Position numbers and translations under genes: made by a program. A stretch of DNA of 64,000 nucleotides, taken from contig JAHREC010000018.1 of assembly GCA_020081605.1 (NCBI GenBank), positions 2,356,001 through 2,420,000 of the forward strand, in the 5' to 3' direction. Each line of letters opens with the position of its first letter. Position 1 is the first letter of the stretch. Below, piece after piece: positions 26,422-38,138 of this stretch. The notes below the pieces were generated by a model that was given only the letters and a program-made list of their open reading frames with translations, had not been told where the DNA came from and searched no databases. Source of the DNA: Albifimbria verrucaria (taxonomy: Eukaryota; Ascomycota; Sordariomycetes; Hypocreales; Stachybotryaceae).

Positions 26422-27715
26422 TCACCACATAGTGCCGGTCGCGTACTTCTGCACCCTCTGCAGGCCCAGCGTGCGCCCCTTAAGACTGTAGCACAGATAC
26501 GAGGGGACCGGGACGATGCCAACCTTTCCAGCTCCGCGTTCGCGGCCTACGGAGCAGATGACTCCGGTGAACGGCATAGGCTTGATAATGGCCTGGGACT
26601 TGCCATTGATGGCGAGGTCGATGTTCTTGGCGACGCCGGTAGCCTACAATAGTATTGAAGGATTAGCACAATATATTCAGCGAGTAGCAAAAGCCAAGAA
26701 GAGAATATAAGGTATAATGAAATGGGGTGTTTCTACTGACCTGAGGTTCTGTCTCCATCCATGCTGCTCGTGGCCTTGACACGACATCTCCCAGGGCCCA
26801 GATGTTCTCAGCAGCCTTGATGCGGAACTGATCATCCACGTCGGCGTACTTCTTAGCTGTCAGGAACGACTCGGGCAAGAAGTCAGAGTTGGGAACCAGG
26901 CCCGTAGTGGGCAGGTAAAGATCCGTCACGATGCTACCGCCGTCCTGGAGGAGGACCTTGGTCTTCCCATCGGGCAGTGTCTCAGTGCCCACGGCACGGA
27001 CGCCCTTCTTGATCTCAACACCCAAGGCCAGAAGCTCCTTCTCAGCGCTGGCAACAGGCCCCACGCCGTTCAGAAGCTGTTGGCTGCCGGAGAGCAGCAC
27101 GATGGGCTTGCTCTTGAACTCGTAGCGCAGCTCGCCGGCGAGCTCGACACCCGTGGCACCGCCACCGGCGACGACAATGTGCGACGCGGCTTTGACCTTG
27201 TCGGTGGTCTGGTGCAGACGCTCTAGGAGCTCTTCGTATGAGCCTGCCGCCTTCCAGGGCATGTCGGCGTCAGGCGTGTTGGTGCCCGTAGCGATAACGA
27301 GGTAGTCATACGGGATGGTACGGTCGTCAGCTGATGCCACAGCCACCTGGACCGTCTTACCGCTGGGGTCGACGCCCTTGGCAGTGCCAACGACGAACTC
27401 AACGCTGCCAGCGGGATACTGCGCGAAACCAGGCTCAATGGGCTGCAGGAGCTCCTCGTCCTTAATGATACCGGGGATCACGGCCCTCACAGAGGCCATG
27501 TTCCAGTAGAAGTGGCTGTTCTAAATGGTTGGAAGACAAATTGTTAGTCTGACATATTGGGGCAAGCCAAAATTAGGATGTTGGGGGCGCCGGCATACCT
27601 TGGAGACGAGGATGACCTTGAGATCCTTGTGGTTAGGCAAGGTGTTCTTGAGCAGTCTGTGAGCGACGCCCAGGCCGGCGTACGAGCCTCCCAGAATCAC
27701 TACTGTCTTTGCCAT
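26422..27715 (-). CDS. AIF/FSP1-like FAD-dependent NAD(P)H oxidoreductase
   Basis: Pyridine nucleotide-disulphide oxidoreductase of the AIFM2/AMID/FSP1 type, usually an NAD(P)H-quinone reductase of the cytoplasm or membrane surfaces. Exons 27599-27715, 26741-27520 and 26422-26643 give 372 aa with no frame break, one of two intact genes here. Visible: FAD-binding VVILGGSYAGLGVAHRL at residue 4 on, the NAD-binding glycine motif HIVVAGGGATGVELAGEL in the middle, the second FAD contact NIWALGDVVSRPRAAW, and the C-terminal PFTGVICSVG. No classical mitochondrial presequence is seen. The substrate is inferred from the family. Introns are 78 and 97 bp. Convergent with END3. Confidence 0.88.
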
Positions 27716-28592
27716 GGTGAGAAATGAGGCGCGTGTTGTGTGAGTGATGAATGAAGCAAGGATATGTCCGGACCCGGCGCAGGTGTGTTATAGGAGTTGG
27801 AGGTGAGAGGGCTGTGGTGTCAGAAGGTCGCGAACCGGGCGGTATATGTACAAGCAATGCACACCACCACAACAGAATTAATAATGCAATTACCAAGTCG
27901 ACTGAGGGCTTAGAAAGCATAATATGAAGAAACTCAGGGGCCGTATGTGGTTTTGGTTCGGGCCATGTCCGTAGCTGCCTGTGACTTACAATTCCATGTT
28001 GATGGCACGAGTCCAAATCGGGACAACCGCGCGGGTAGGTTAGATAGAGCCTGGAGCGCCGAACCGATCCGCCTCTTCGGTAGCAACGCCCGGAATGCGG
28101 AATAGCTGAATCCTCAACAATCCCAGGACCTAATTACTGCTGCAGCCCACTACTGACTCGGGGTTTCTCCTCAGAAGGATTCCTTCACTGCCTCAAACAC
28201 TGCGCCAAATAGTGCCAAAAAGAGGCCAAACCCGAGCATTGTCCGCACTTTGACCTTTCATCACACATGTACCTCTCAACTTGTACCGAATGCTGTTCAA
28301 AGTTGCAAGTGTTTCAACAGGGACAAGAAATACCACATCCATTGCCCTGCATTCACAATCCAGATACGACCCGAAATTCAAGAGGGAATGTTTGTGTTCA
28401 GAGACTAAACTACCTGGGTCTTACGACCGATATGTTACACTTCACCGTACACCATCAACCGGCTATGGCTGACATGAATACTGGCTGGCATATCTTTGGA
28501 CAGGCATATAATATAACTCTTGGTCGCGAGCCCTTGATTCGGTGCCGTTTGCACAGCGAGTCCACCTCTTTTGCAAAAATTGATTTCTTCTC
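27716..28592. other. intergenic region between flavoprotein and ACBP genes
   Basis: Both flanking genes run leftward, so this holds the flavoprotein promoter (right of 27715) and the ACBP 3' UTR. No recognisable coding sequence or RNA gene. Confidence 0.5.
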
Positions 28593-29073
28593 TTAGTTCG
28601 CGCCAACAGCCTCGGGCTCCTTGTTCTCGTCGTAGCCGTAGCTCTCCTTCATCTTCTCGACGAGGGCGACGTACCTCTCCTGGGCCTTCTCGGGGTGACA
28701 CCCTCGTCGACGACCTTCTGCCAGGCGTTCTTCTTGGCCTTGCCCTGCAGGTGGGTAAAGAAACCAGGTTAGCTTGCTCCTCTTGTTGATTGGTAGTAGG
28801 GGGTAAACTTGCCTTCAGGTCGAACATGCCAGGGCTAGGGGCCTTGGTGATGTCCTCGCCGGTGGCGACCTTGTAGAGAGCTGTTGCAAAGTAACTCATT
28901 AGCTTCTATTCAATCGTGGCGGGGTGGACGGCTGCAACGAAGCCAAACACGACGGGAGGCTTAGGCGGGGGCGCACCGTAAAGCTCGAGAAGGTCATCGT
29001 TGCTAGGCTTGGAAGTGAGCTTCTTGGAGTCGACAACGGCCTTCTTGAAGGCATCGCTCTGAGGGGCAGACAT
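28593..29073 (-). CDS. acyl-CoA-binding protein
   Basis: Small cytosolic carrier of long-chain acyl-CoA esters that buffers and delivers them for lipid synthesis and beta-oxidation. Exons 28977-29073, 28813-28880 and 28593-28744 give about 105 aa, the usual ACBP size. Motifs: DDLLELYALYKVATGEDI, APSPGMFDLKGKAKKNAW, and the helical end VALVEKMKESYGYD. The first intron (28881-28976) is GT-AG. The second (28745-28812) begins GCAAGT and ends TGCAG, so it is a GC-AG intron. One frame break at 28692-28695: four G on the plus strand where five are needed to read GVTPEKAQER. The start MSAPQSDAFKKAV is the only sensible ATG. Confidence 0.94.
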
Positions 29074-30385
29074 TGTGAGTTGGTTGTGAAGGTTGGATTG
29101 GGAGATGCAAAGTCGAGGGTTGTGGCTACGATTTGGCTCGTGGAATGGTGGGAGATTCAAGATTGAGGCCAAAGACAGCTGCTGGGCCGAGTTATGATGA
29201 GGGGCCACGAGGCTTGGTGTTGGCGGGGTCACGTCACCCGGAAGGGGGTAGGAGGGTACCTGACCTTTGCTTCCGCTCCTCACATGTGCAGGTAGACCTT
29301 AATTGTTAGCGGTTGTGACTGACGACAGTGGCACATGCTGCTGCCATCAACTCAGGTACCGGAAAAAGATACCTCGGCCTCGAGCCCGTCATGCACGCGA
29401 GGCAATGTACCTTGACGCCAGTAGGCACCTGACCAAACTAATAGCATCATATGCTCTGATCATTTACACCTAGATTGCCCTTCTGCTAAGAGAGGTACCT
29501 ACATACTAGGTTGACTAAAGCAAGGAACAGCCGCATCTAGCATCTTGCCTTGTTCACTGTCTATGCCTTGCCGTGCCAATTGCTTCCCTTATATCGCAGT
29601 AATTCCTTCATGCTATTATCCAGCCATAACTACCGTCTCCTTGGCTGTATTCCCGATGTGTGAAGTAACCGTATCCACTTCTTGCTGTGCTCATCAAGGC
29701 CCCTACACGTCATGCATGCCAGATGGGAAATCTATGCGCCACCAGAACACCTTCATCCCAACTTTGGTGTACTGCCTCACGCAGCTTTGTCCAATATCAA
29801 AATGTGACAGGGCTCACTCGGCAACCTGCTTCTGTCTTTCTTGTAACGTTGTCACAAGCACCGTGCCACCCATGGATAAATAGTACACAATATGGCGCAT
29901 CACGAACCAAGTAAACCTCACATCATTTTGTGCAATGTCGCGTAGTATGTTACTGTCGGTGCCATTAGGTGAATAGGTACACGCCAGTCAAAGGCAAGCC
30001 CTCAACCGCGCTCAAATATGAACTAAGTGGTAGGATTTGTAGTATAAAGGTGCCAATAAAGAAAAACTCTCTGCGCCAATCCCCGCTGCCGGCTTCTCCA
30101 TCGTCTCTCCTATTCCGATCTTAAACATTCAAAGACTACAACGCCATGAGGGGTTGCCGCTTCGAAGGGAATCATAGCAAGCAAGGCGAAAATATGATAA
30201 ATAAGAACTGGCCCGAGCCATGCAACTACGCCGCACGAGCAGTTGGTATGTGCGCCACGCTTCAGTCGCTTCGTTCGTCAGACTTCGTAAACCGATGCGA
30301 AGGCAAGGGCGTAGTTAGCCTCGTCCTATAGAAGCTCACGCCTCGCCGGCCAGCACCGATCATGTCCTCTCGTCGGGATGCTGGA
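29074..30385. other. intergenic region between ACBP and GPI-protein genes
   Basis: Contains the ACBP promoter on its left side and the GPI-protein 3' UTR on its right. A GAGGTACCTACAT element lies near 29490. No gene was recognised. Confidence 0.5.
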
Positions 30386-31265
30386 TTACAGAAGAGCAGC
30401 CATGCCAGCGGCAAGCAGCAGCAGAGGGCTGAAAGTCAGGACACCAGCACCGCCCTGGGGAGGGCGGAGGTGGAAGCAGGAGGGTTGCCGGTGCCAGCGG
30501 GGCTAGACTCGCTAGGCTGGGTAGGAGCAGCGCTGGTGATGGTGCTGTTAGAACCGGTCCAGACGCTGGTGGAGGCGGAGCTGATGGGGGTGAAAACGGA
30601 GGAGCTCTCCGGCTCGGGGTCTCATAAACAATGGTGGTGTTAGGCTGGATCACGGAGCTGGTGGTAACGACAGAGCTGGTGGTGGGAGCCTCGCTGGTGA
30701 CGGGGTGCTGCTAGCGGGAGTAGTGGTAGGCTCAGGAGTGGAAGTCGACTCCGGCTCAGGCGTGGAGGTAGTAGTAGGAGCCGGTGTGCTGGTGCTGACC
30801 TCGGGAGTCTTGAGACCACCATCGACGTTATAGGCAGCGGCACACTCGGCCAGGTCCATGTTGTCGGGGCAGCACCAGGTCTGGTTCTTGGTGTCCTGAG
30901 TGCAGTAGTAGCCGTCGTCGCAGGAGTCTGTGAGAGGGTGGTTAGTCAATCTCCTAGGCGGGGACGGGGTTTGCTTGCGACTTACTGCCAGTACCGTCGT
31001 TGCAGCACGCCTGCTTGACGTCGGGGTTGAAGCAGTGGATGCTGTCATCGACGGCACCACACTCGGTGTAGCCAGCACCGCAGGCCTCAGCACAGGTGTC
31101 GCCGTCACCGCAGACGGTCTGCTCGGGCTGGTATCCGTTGGTATCGCGGCGCGAAAGGCCCATGCCGAGAACGGGCATCATGGCAAGCTTGTAAGGCTTG
31201 GGCTCAGCGCTGGCGTGAGCAGCGCAGGCCAGGATGGCAGCGGAGGCAGCGGTTCGGAAGTGCAT
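30386..31265 (-). CDS. GPI-anchored Cys-rich cell-surface protein, unknown function
   Basis: Secreted wall or membrane protein of about 274 aa. Exons 30986-31265 and 30386-30927. An N-terminal signal peptide (MHFRTAASAAILACAAHASA) precedes a Cys-rich module with 12 Cys (for example CGDGDTCAEACGAGYTEC, QACC, SCDDGYYC, TWCC), then a long Ser/Thr/Pro stalk likely to be O-glycosylated, then a C-terminal hydrophobic tail (LTFSPLLLLAAGMAALL) after small residues, as in GPI-attachment signals. I do not recognise a named family. Three frame breaks (plus-strand G runs at 30457-30460, 30616-30619, 30702-30705, each four where five are needed) separate the stalk from the tail. The restored tail is a good GPI signal, which argues for sequence error rather than decay. 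Confidence 0.8.
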
Positions 31266-33321
31266 TTTGGATGCTTTGTCTTCTATAGGATGCTGTTTTT
31301 CGGTTTGTTGTTCTTAGGACCAGAGGACAGAAGATATCGTCGGAGAGAGGTGAACAAGAAAGATAAATTGGTTTTCAGGAGCGATTGCGATGTTGTTTTT
31401 CTGGAAAGAATGGCACGAGACCCGAAGGATACTCTACAAGTTGGGGATGAAAAGATGAACGAGGGAATAGGGATCGCGAAGTTCGCAGAGAATGGCACAA
31501 GGGGAAAAGAGTGGACAGGAAAAAGGAGCGCAAGGTGCTGAACTTGAGGGGAGCCAGACCCAGAGGCAGACATGGGATGGGACGGGGAGCGACAGGGAAG
31601 GTACAACCATCTGTAAATGCGTCCTTGTAATTTCGCACGAGTGGCCCTTGGTTGCGCTTGGCTGCGCTTGGCCTCATGGGCCAGTGCTGGCTCCCAAATA
31701 ACTGCTGGCCAATGCTGTTGCGGCCTTGGAAGCAGCTGGCAGGGGTCCGTTGCCACGCCATGCCTGATCAGGCACCGGTACTTGCAACCAATGGCCAGGG
31801 CTCATCTCCTTTTGCGCGACGGCGCCGTTTGTGATGGGCGATCAATCTCAAAGGTTAATTACCTCCCAGCTTTGGCGCTGCTCATGCTCCTGTGTCTCCG
31901 TCTTTATCCTTGGCCTTGCCTTTGCCTTTGTCTCTGTCTTTGTCTCTGTCTCACAATAGGCGCTTTTCCTGGTTCCACGCGGTTCGGAGCTCCACAGAGC
32001 AGGGTGAGACAACCAAGAGGTACGTAGCCGACGAGGAGGTTAAAAAAACCCAACCATCCTGACCAATCCTGTGCCACAGGCACCTACCTGAAGTGACAAG
32101 GTCGGGTCTTACTGTGCATGCGCTGGCCAAGGCAGAGCAGGGCTATGAAGAGCCAGAATTAACCACTGGCTGGATGATGGTGGAAGAGGCAGTTCCCCCC
32201 TCCCTCTCAGCCACCTCCGTCGACGCTCAGGCACAACTCAGGTACGTCTCTCCTCTCACTGGCTCCTCCGGCGACGCTAGGCGCTAAATTTGGGGCCAAA
32301 AGCTTGGCCCTGCAGTACCTGCCGGTGGGAGTGCTGCGCACTGTGAGCCGCCCGTCGTTGCTGGGGCTCCTGCTTGCTCCAGCTGGCCATCTCCAAACAA
32401 AAAGCCCTTCCCTCCCCCAAGTTCCACAGCACCACGGCAGCACACGCACTGTGATGCGCACCGTCTCACACGTACCTGCCATGTCTCGGCTAACCTGCCC
32501 TTTGTTTTTAACCGCAGGGCCCTGCTTTCTACCTAAACAGGAACAGGCAGGTTTCAGGTCCATCCCGCAACCAGCAATTGCTTATTCTTTAACCGTCCAG
32601 ACTCGACATCTGCCTTACTCACTCACCCTCACCCTCACCGGCACCGGCACCTGTGCGCCAATCAAGGAAATACTACGCACATGGCATAGCTCCAGGCCCT
32701 TCTCGCCACAGAAACAAACCGTTCGACGCTTCCTTCAAGTCTGTGTGCTACAGTAGCCAGCCACCCTGCTCTGCTCGCTTTCTTCAACGCGGGCCATCGC
32801 CCAATCCTGTCATCGTGTGCTACAGTAGCGGTGCATACCCGGATCCCCTTGACCGCCGGAAACCGATGCCTGAAAAAAGCAACAGGTGCTGATTGCCTCT
32901 TTCGATTCATGCCCGAAGATGCACCACTGCTGACACAACCCTTTATCCTTCAAGACAATGCCCATGCATTTGTCTCCTTTATTGACACTTGGATGACCTC
33001 GCTTGAACTTCCTCCATCACTCATTATCACCTATGCCCGGTCCAGGGACCTATGCCTGTCAAGACCACTAATGAGGTTTCGAATCCCATACTCGCAATCG
33101 ACGTTGCACCAGCCCATTCCCTGTCATGGCCACTTACAAGCGTCCTTGATAAACCTGGATTTCAACAGCAATGTGATATTACACTATTAATTCTATCTTT
33201 ATCGTGACAGACTTCCCGCAAACGTAACATCACAAGCCCAATCCGCTCTCCTTACGATGAAGACGCCCATACAAACCCAATTCCATCAACACCCTGAAAG
33301 ACCCCATCCATGACCCTGTGC
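31266..33321. other. intergenic region, promoter of the GPI-protein gene
   Basis: About 2 kb between two leftward genes. Includes TTTGTCTCTG-type repeats at about 31910-31951 and CACCCTCACC/CACCGG repeats at about 32622-32650. No recognisable gene; open frames here are low-complexity chance frames. Confidence 0.5.
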
Positions 33322-34712
33322 CTATTCACCTTCCTCCCCTGCCATCTTGGAGATCCACTTGTTCATGTGAGAGTACTTCTCCTCAAATGTCCTCTGTAGC
33401 TTCTCCCCGGCCAGCCACATAGGGTCCCCTTCTTCCAGTACAGAAAGCAGTTCTCGAATATCTGGCGGACATCAGCCAGGAATTCTTCGTCGTCGGCGTA
33501 CTCTCGGCGGTCCATTTTCGCCTTGATGGTGCTAAGATCCATTGGCTTCTTGACCTTGTCAAAGTAATCCGGCACGCCGTCTTCAACAGGCTCGACCGGC
33601 TCCCTGAATGGTCCTACCAAGCGAGTCCAGAACCCTAAAAGAACGTCAGCTCTTGACTCCTTGTGGGGTGCATTGACAAAATAACGACTTACCCGGTCCC
33701 GAGAGCATTCTTTGTAGGAGGTCTGCGCAAAAATCTAGTTTCTGTGAAGTTGATATCGCACTTGGATCTAGCTGTACAGCGCTCGACCGACGTTTCTGTG
33801 GCTTGACAAGCGAGGGGCGGAAAGCCTTGCGGCTCAGGCTCTGCTTTGCATCTACAACCGAATCCGTAGAAGGTAGGGCCCCAGTCGAGTTTCTGGGTCT
33901 TTTGTGCTCCCGAGCACGTCCTCATCGAGTGGCTCATCGAGATAGTGTACATTCTTTCGTAGCGCCCCGGGTGAGGCGGTCGTCGGTGACTCAACAGGTG
34001 CTTGAACAAGTGGCACATTGTCGAAAGAGCTCATCGCCACAACCAGCTCGCTAAGAACTTCTTGCGGAAGTGACTTAGCGAATTCAGCCCTAGCATCTGA
34101 TGACCTCATATACTCGGCTGCCCATGACAACAGCAGTGTCCTGATTGATGACCCTTCCGGCGTGTCTTTCCAGACTTGTATGAGCAGGGGTGTTGCTGGT
34201 ATCCGCTGTGTGATTTGCCGGCATTCAATCATGGCCGCCAAAGTTCTGTCGCAGAGCCCATCTATCCCTAACTTGTGGCCCAGCTTCCATAGCTTCACCA
34301 GCACCTCGTAGGAAGGCACATTACTGGGCGTCGTGATGATCTCTCCGGTGTATAGAAAATTTTGCACCAGACCAAAGACGTCTGTCGATGCATCAGGGAG
34401 CTTTAATATGTGCTCAACGGCTTCGTCATCTTTTTCTCGTCGAAGTGTTTGCGATAGAACTCTGAGCGGGCGCATAAAAAGTCCTTCTGTATCCCGAACG
34501 GCTGCTCCTCAGGTCCAACCAAGATAATAGCAAATATAGGATGAGGTTGCCTGCAATAATGTTAGGGTGCTGTGCCATCTTCGGGGATAGACTGCATTTG
34601 CGACTTGCATCCAGGAGAATTTTACTTGTTTGGTCTCGCTGCCATTCACAACGACGGTGTTGTCGGCAACATTGGCAGCATCTGTGCCATTCTCAACTGT
34701 TTCGTTCGACAT
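33322..34712 (-). CDS. BTB/POZ-bromodomain fusion protein
   Basis: Exons 34626-34712, 33693-34550 and 33322-33634. The N-terminal half is a BTB/POZ domain plus helical region (LVGPEEQPFGIQKDFLCARS, AVEHILKLPDASTDVFGLVQ, FLYTGEIITT). A basic linker with KRPRNSTG and KPQKRRSS could be a nuclear signal. The C-terminus is one bromodomain (PFREPVEPVEDGVPDYF, KKPMDLSTIKAKM, DVRQIFENCFLYW, GDPMWLAGEKLQRTFEEKY). It is probably a chromatin adaptor; no partner is visible. Frame breaks: A5 for A6 at 34431-34435, one base near 33914, and C4 for C5 at 33426-33429. The exon 1/2 junction frame is also unresolved. The residue aligned with the acetyl-lysine-binding Asn is Trp. Confidence 0.82.
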
Positions 34713-37700
34713 GGTGAATCTGCCAGTGAAATGTCAGATACTAACAAGCAATTTTCCTCTATAGATGGCTCAATGCTCGGTCTCACTCGACCGTATTGTT
34801 TGAGAGCGAGGTTGGTGTTCTGAGATGTGTAACCTATGTAAGTATCTTGACGGACATGCCGTCCAAATGATTACAAGGCTCACCATACCACGCATATACT
34901 GAGACGCCATGAATGACTTGATATGGTGATACGTTTGTCAGAGAGGAAGTGATGGCTCACCTGTGGTTTGTCGTCCCCCTGGCAACAATTGCCAACAAGC
35001 AACTGTCACTCACTTTTCAGCCTTCGGTGAAGCCAATTCCAAGCTATTAATGAGATAATCTCATTTCTGATAGATATAAAAACCTAATTGGCTGGGTTTG
35101 AGGCCTTGAAACTGGTAGAATGGGATGTGGTAGACTCAAAAGCTGGTCAGCTCATTATGCAGTGTGGTTCAAGGATGAGGACTGAAGCTCTGGCATGTTT
35201 CGAGGTATGAGATGGCCTTCTCTGGTTGGCCAGTGTTGATTATGTAACGGCATGGCGTCTAGGTACTACCCTATACCCTTCAACATAGGTAGATAATTAC
35301 GATACAGTGGTTGAATTTACAGAATACAAATGTATGTGTATGTCGTGTTATCGCAAATTCTCTGGGGTCGTCCTATCAGATAGCGGCTGAGATATCATTG
35401 CTTTGTGTTAAAGGAAATGCGGCAAGAGAAGTGTAGGAACAGATAACATCATGTGATCGAATCAAAGATACGCTCACGTAACACTTCTACCACCTTCATT
35501 TCCTGTATCATACAACAGGTACTATGTCAAATCAATCATATACAGCAGTCCCAACAATGGTCATACCAGCCCCCGCCTTGTCCATGATCGAGACGTTCTC
35601 ACGACGCTCATACATAAATCCGTAATATAGAGACCGTCATTGGCCTCGGGACGCATGGAAGTGAGGGAAACGAAACGCATGACCATGCCTACATAGTCTA
35701 CGTATGAAGCATAAAATCCTAGCACTGGGATTATCTGATACTCCCAACAATATACAGAATCGGCACCAACGAGAGCGACGCAACGAACACACAAGCCACG
35801 ACATGGCCAATCGTCTACCGCCGAGGAATCACAGTAGGCGTGACGAGTCACCCGCGTGGCGGTATGAGCACCATAACGATTAGCCGAGGCCTTAACGCTG
35901 AAGTGTAATCCTGTAATGGCATTAAAATGTAGCCATACTCCCGTCCCCTCACTGAGACCAGCTTATTGAGTCTTAAACAAGGAGTATTCGTTTAGCCAAA
36001 TATCAACGAGACTCGACCATCTTAGCATCGGTTTGATCGACAGTTTCGACTTCCAAAAGGTGGACAAGCAGGCGGCTCAAGCGGCAAAGCCCAGATTGAG
36101 CGGTCAAAACACACAACCCCAGTGTAAATCGGGAACGGTAGTGAGGCATGCAGGAGGCGCCATATCCTCAGCCAGCCCAAGAGAAAGGCGGGATCAGAAT
36201 CCTGGGGTAGCCGTGACTATGACGAGCTCAGAAAGCGCAGCTCACTGCCCATTGAGTTGTGCCAGCTCGGTTGTGTTTCAACGACAGGAGCATGCTGACA
36301 TTCAACTGGTGGAGAACCAACCGCGATCGCCAGTTCGCTGCAAGAAGTCACGAGAAGACATGTTTCTCCTTGATCCAATACTTTCTGTAAAGAATATCAG
36401 CGGGGCCAGAAGAGATCGCCGTTCGTGAGATACGCGGCCAGCGCAGAAATATATGCGCACTCCTCAGAAGAAGCCATTCTGCCTGCTGTACCAACCGGGC
36501 GCCGCTCATACAGCGAAAGGAGAATTTCATGTCGCAAAATGCATGGCATAGGTCAGAGATAGATAGCGCACATATTGTTATCTTATGTCACCACGAGGAT
36601 GGATCTGCCGATTCAAGTTGCACGGAGACTTCGACTCCGCCCTTGATCTGTATCGACATCTGTGTCGGACGCGATGGCTGCATTGCCGGGTGCCGGGACT
36701 GGACAGGTAAGGTAGGGGTAGTGTATCATTTACAGGTGCTGCTGAGATGCATGCAGGGCCCTTTGCCGACTCCACCGATCAACAGCGAACTTATGATCTG
36801 ATGGTCCAGCATCCGTCGAACCATTTCTGGCAGACTGTGGGCTGAGGCCTCGGATCCGCCTGGCTTTGTTGGATTTGTTTCGCGAACTAATGGCTGAGTG
36901 CAAACGCTGGCTTCAAACGACACGAAACTTTCGGCGGGATATTCTCTTGGACTGCAAGGCTCAGACCACATATTCTGCACGACTGAAGCTGTCCTCGGCC
37001 GGGATTGCGGAAGCAAGTCGATCATGACGTTGGCCCGCTTGGCTGGACCATCTCCCCTTGAACCACAAAAAACGTTTGGGAGGGGTCCCCGCATTGGTAA
37101 AACTTTACCCAGAGCTCAGTGCCTTGGAATGGTCTTTTTGGTCTGGAGGACTTAAAAGGTGTCCTAAATGTGAAAACTACAGAGTATGACGGCGGAAGGA
37201 GACGGAAAGTAACCGAAGGAAGATCCCCAACCCAGCAGCGTACGTGATCAAGCACAGCTGGCAACTGTAAATAAGAGCGCTGTGGGATCGTGGAAGAAGG
37301 GAGGACCAGCCATCCCAAGGGGTTTGTTCTGAGGCATAATTTAGCTTGGTTATCAAAAGCGTCAATTTGTTGTGCATAGCTCACTTATCCCTCAACACTC
37401 GGGCCCCCAAAATGGAAATACGTAAATGAGTGTTCCCCGTCTGTGCCGAATGATCGTGATGCCTCAAACGAGATATGCAGCGCTGTGCAGTGACGAAACG
37501 GAATCTTATCAGCCGTGATCGTCACTAGCGCCTTGCGAGAGAAGCTGATACGGAGAGGCAGGGCTGAAGCATCACAGGCGTGTCGCTATTAATGTAGGTC
37601 AAGCTCGAAGAAGAAATGGTGGGGAAGGATAAGTCAACACCATGGCCGCGACACTCCCCAGCAAGTACTCCGTCTCCACAGATACAAAAGCGCTCACTGA

Positions 37701-38138
37701 GGCTATCCTCCGGCCGGCCATTTCTACTCTCCCAGCTTTTGTGTCATCCTCAAGCGTCACCTCACTTGTGTGATTTTGTGGGGCATCCTAACTATAGATG
37801 TCAATGATGCCATGCGAGAATTTTCTCCGTCAACCCGCACTGGGCAGCATCGTCGGTCAGTGTTTGAAGAGTGGGATACGCATGAGCGAGACCCTCAAGC
37901 AAGGCCGACTTAATACCGGATTCCAGTGCCTGGTTGTTCACGTCAATTCCAGTTGTTGGTCCCCAGTTAGTCAATGCGATATTTGGCCGAAAGGAACCCT
38001 GGTTAGATCCGTCATGGAAAGGGCCCTGTTTGATACCCCGCTGGTTTTTTCTTCGCTTTTTTTTTCACCTTTCACCGCTCTGAAGAGGTGTATTTCCTGC
38101 TCCGTGGTGGATAGCTTGCGGGTACGTTCCAGCCCATT
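34713..38138. other. 3.4-kb intergenic region, no gene recognised
   Basis: Contains the promoter of the BTB-bromodomain gene at its left end. The first 1.5 kb is relatively AT-rich. Short frames exist on both strands (for example 35561-35851), but none has recognisable motifs or plausible splice structure. Confidence 0.45.
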
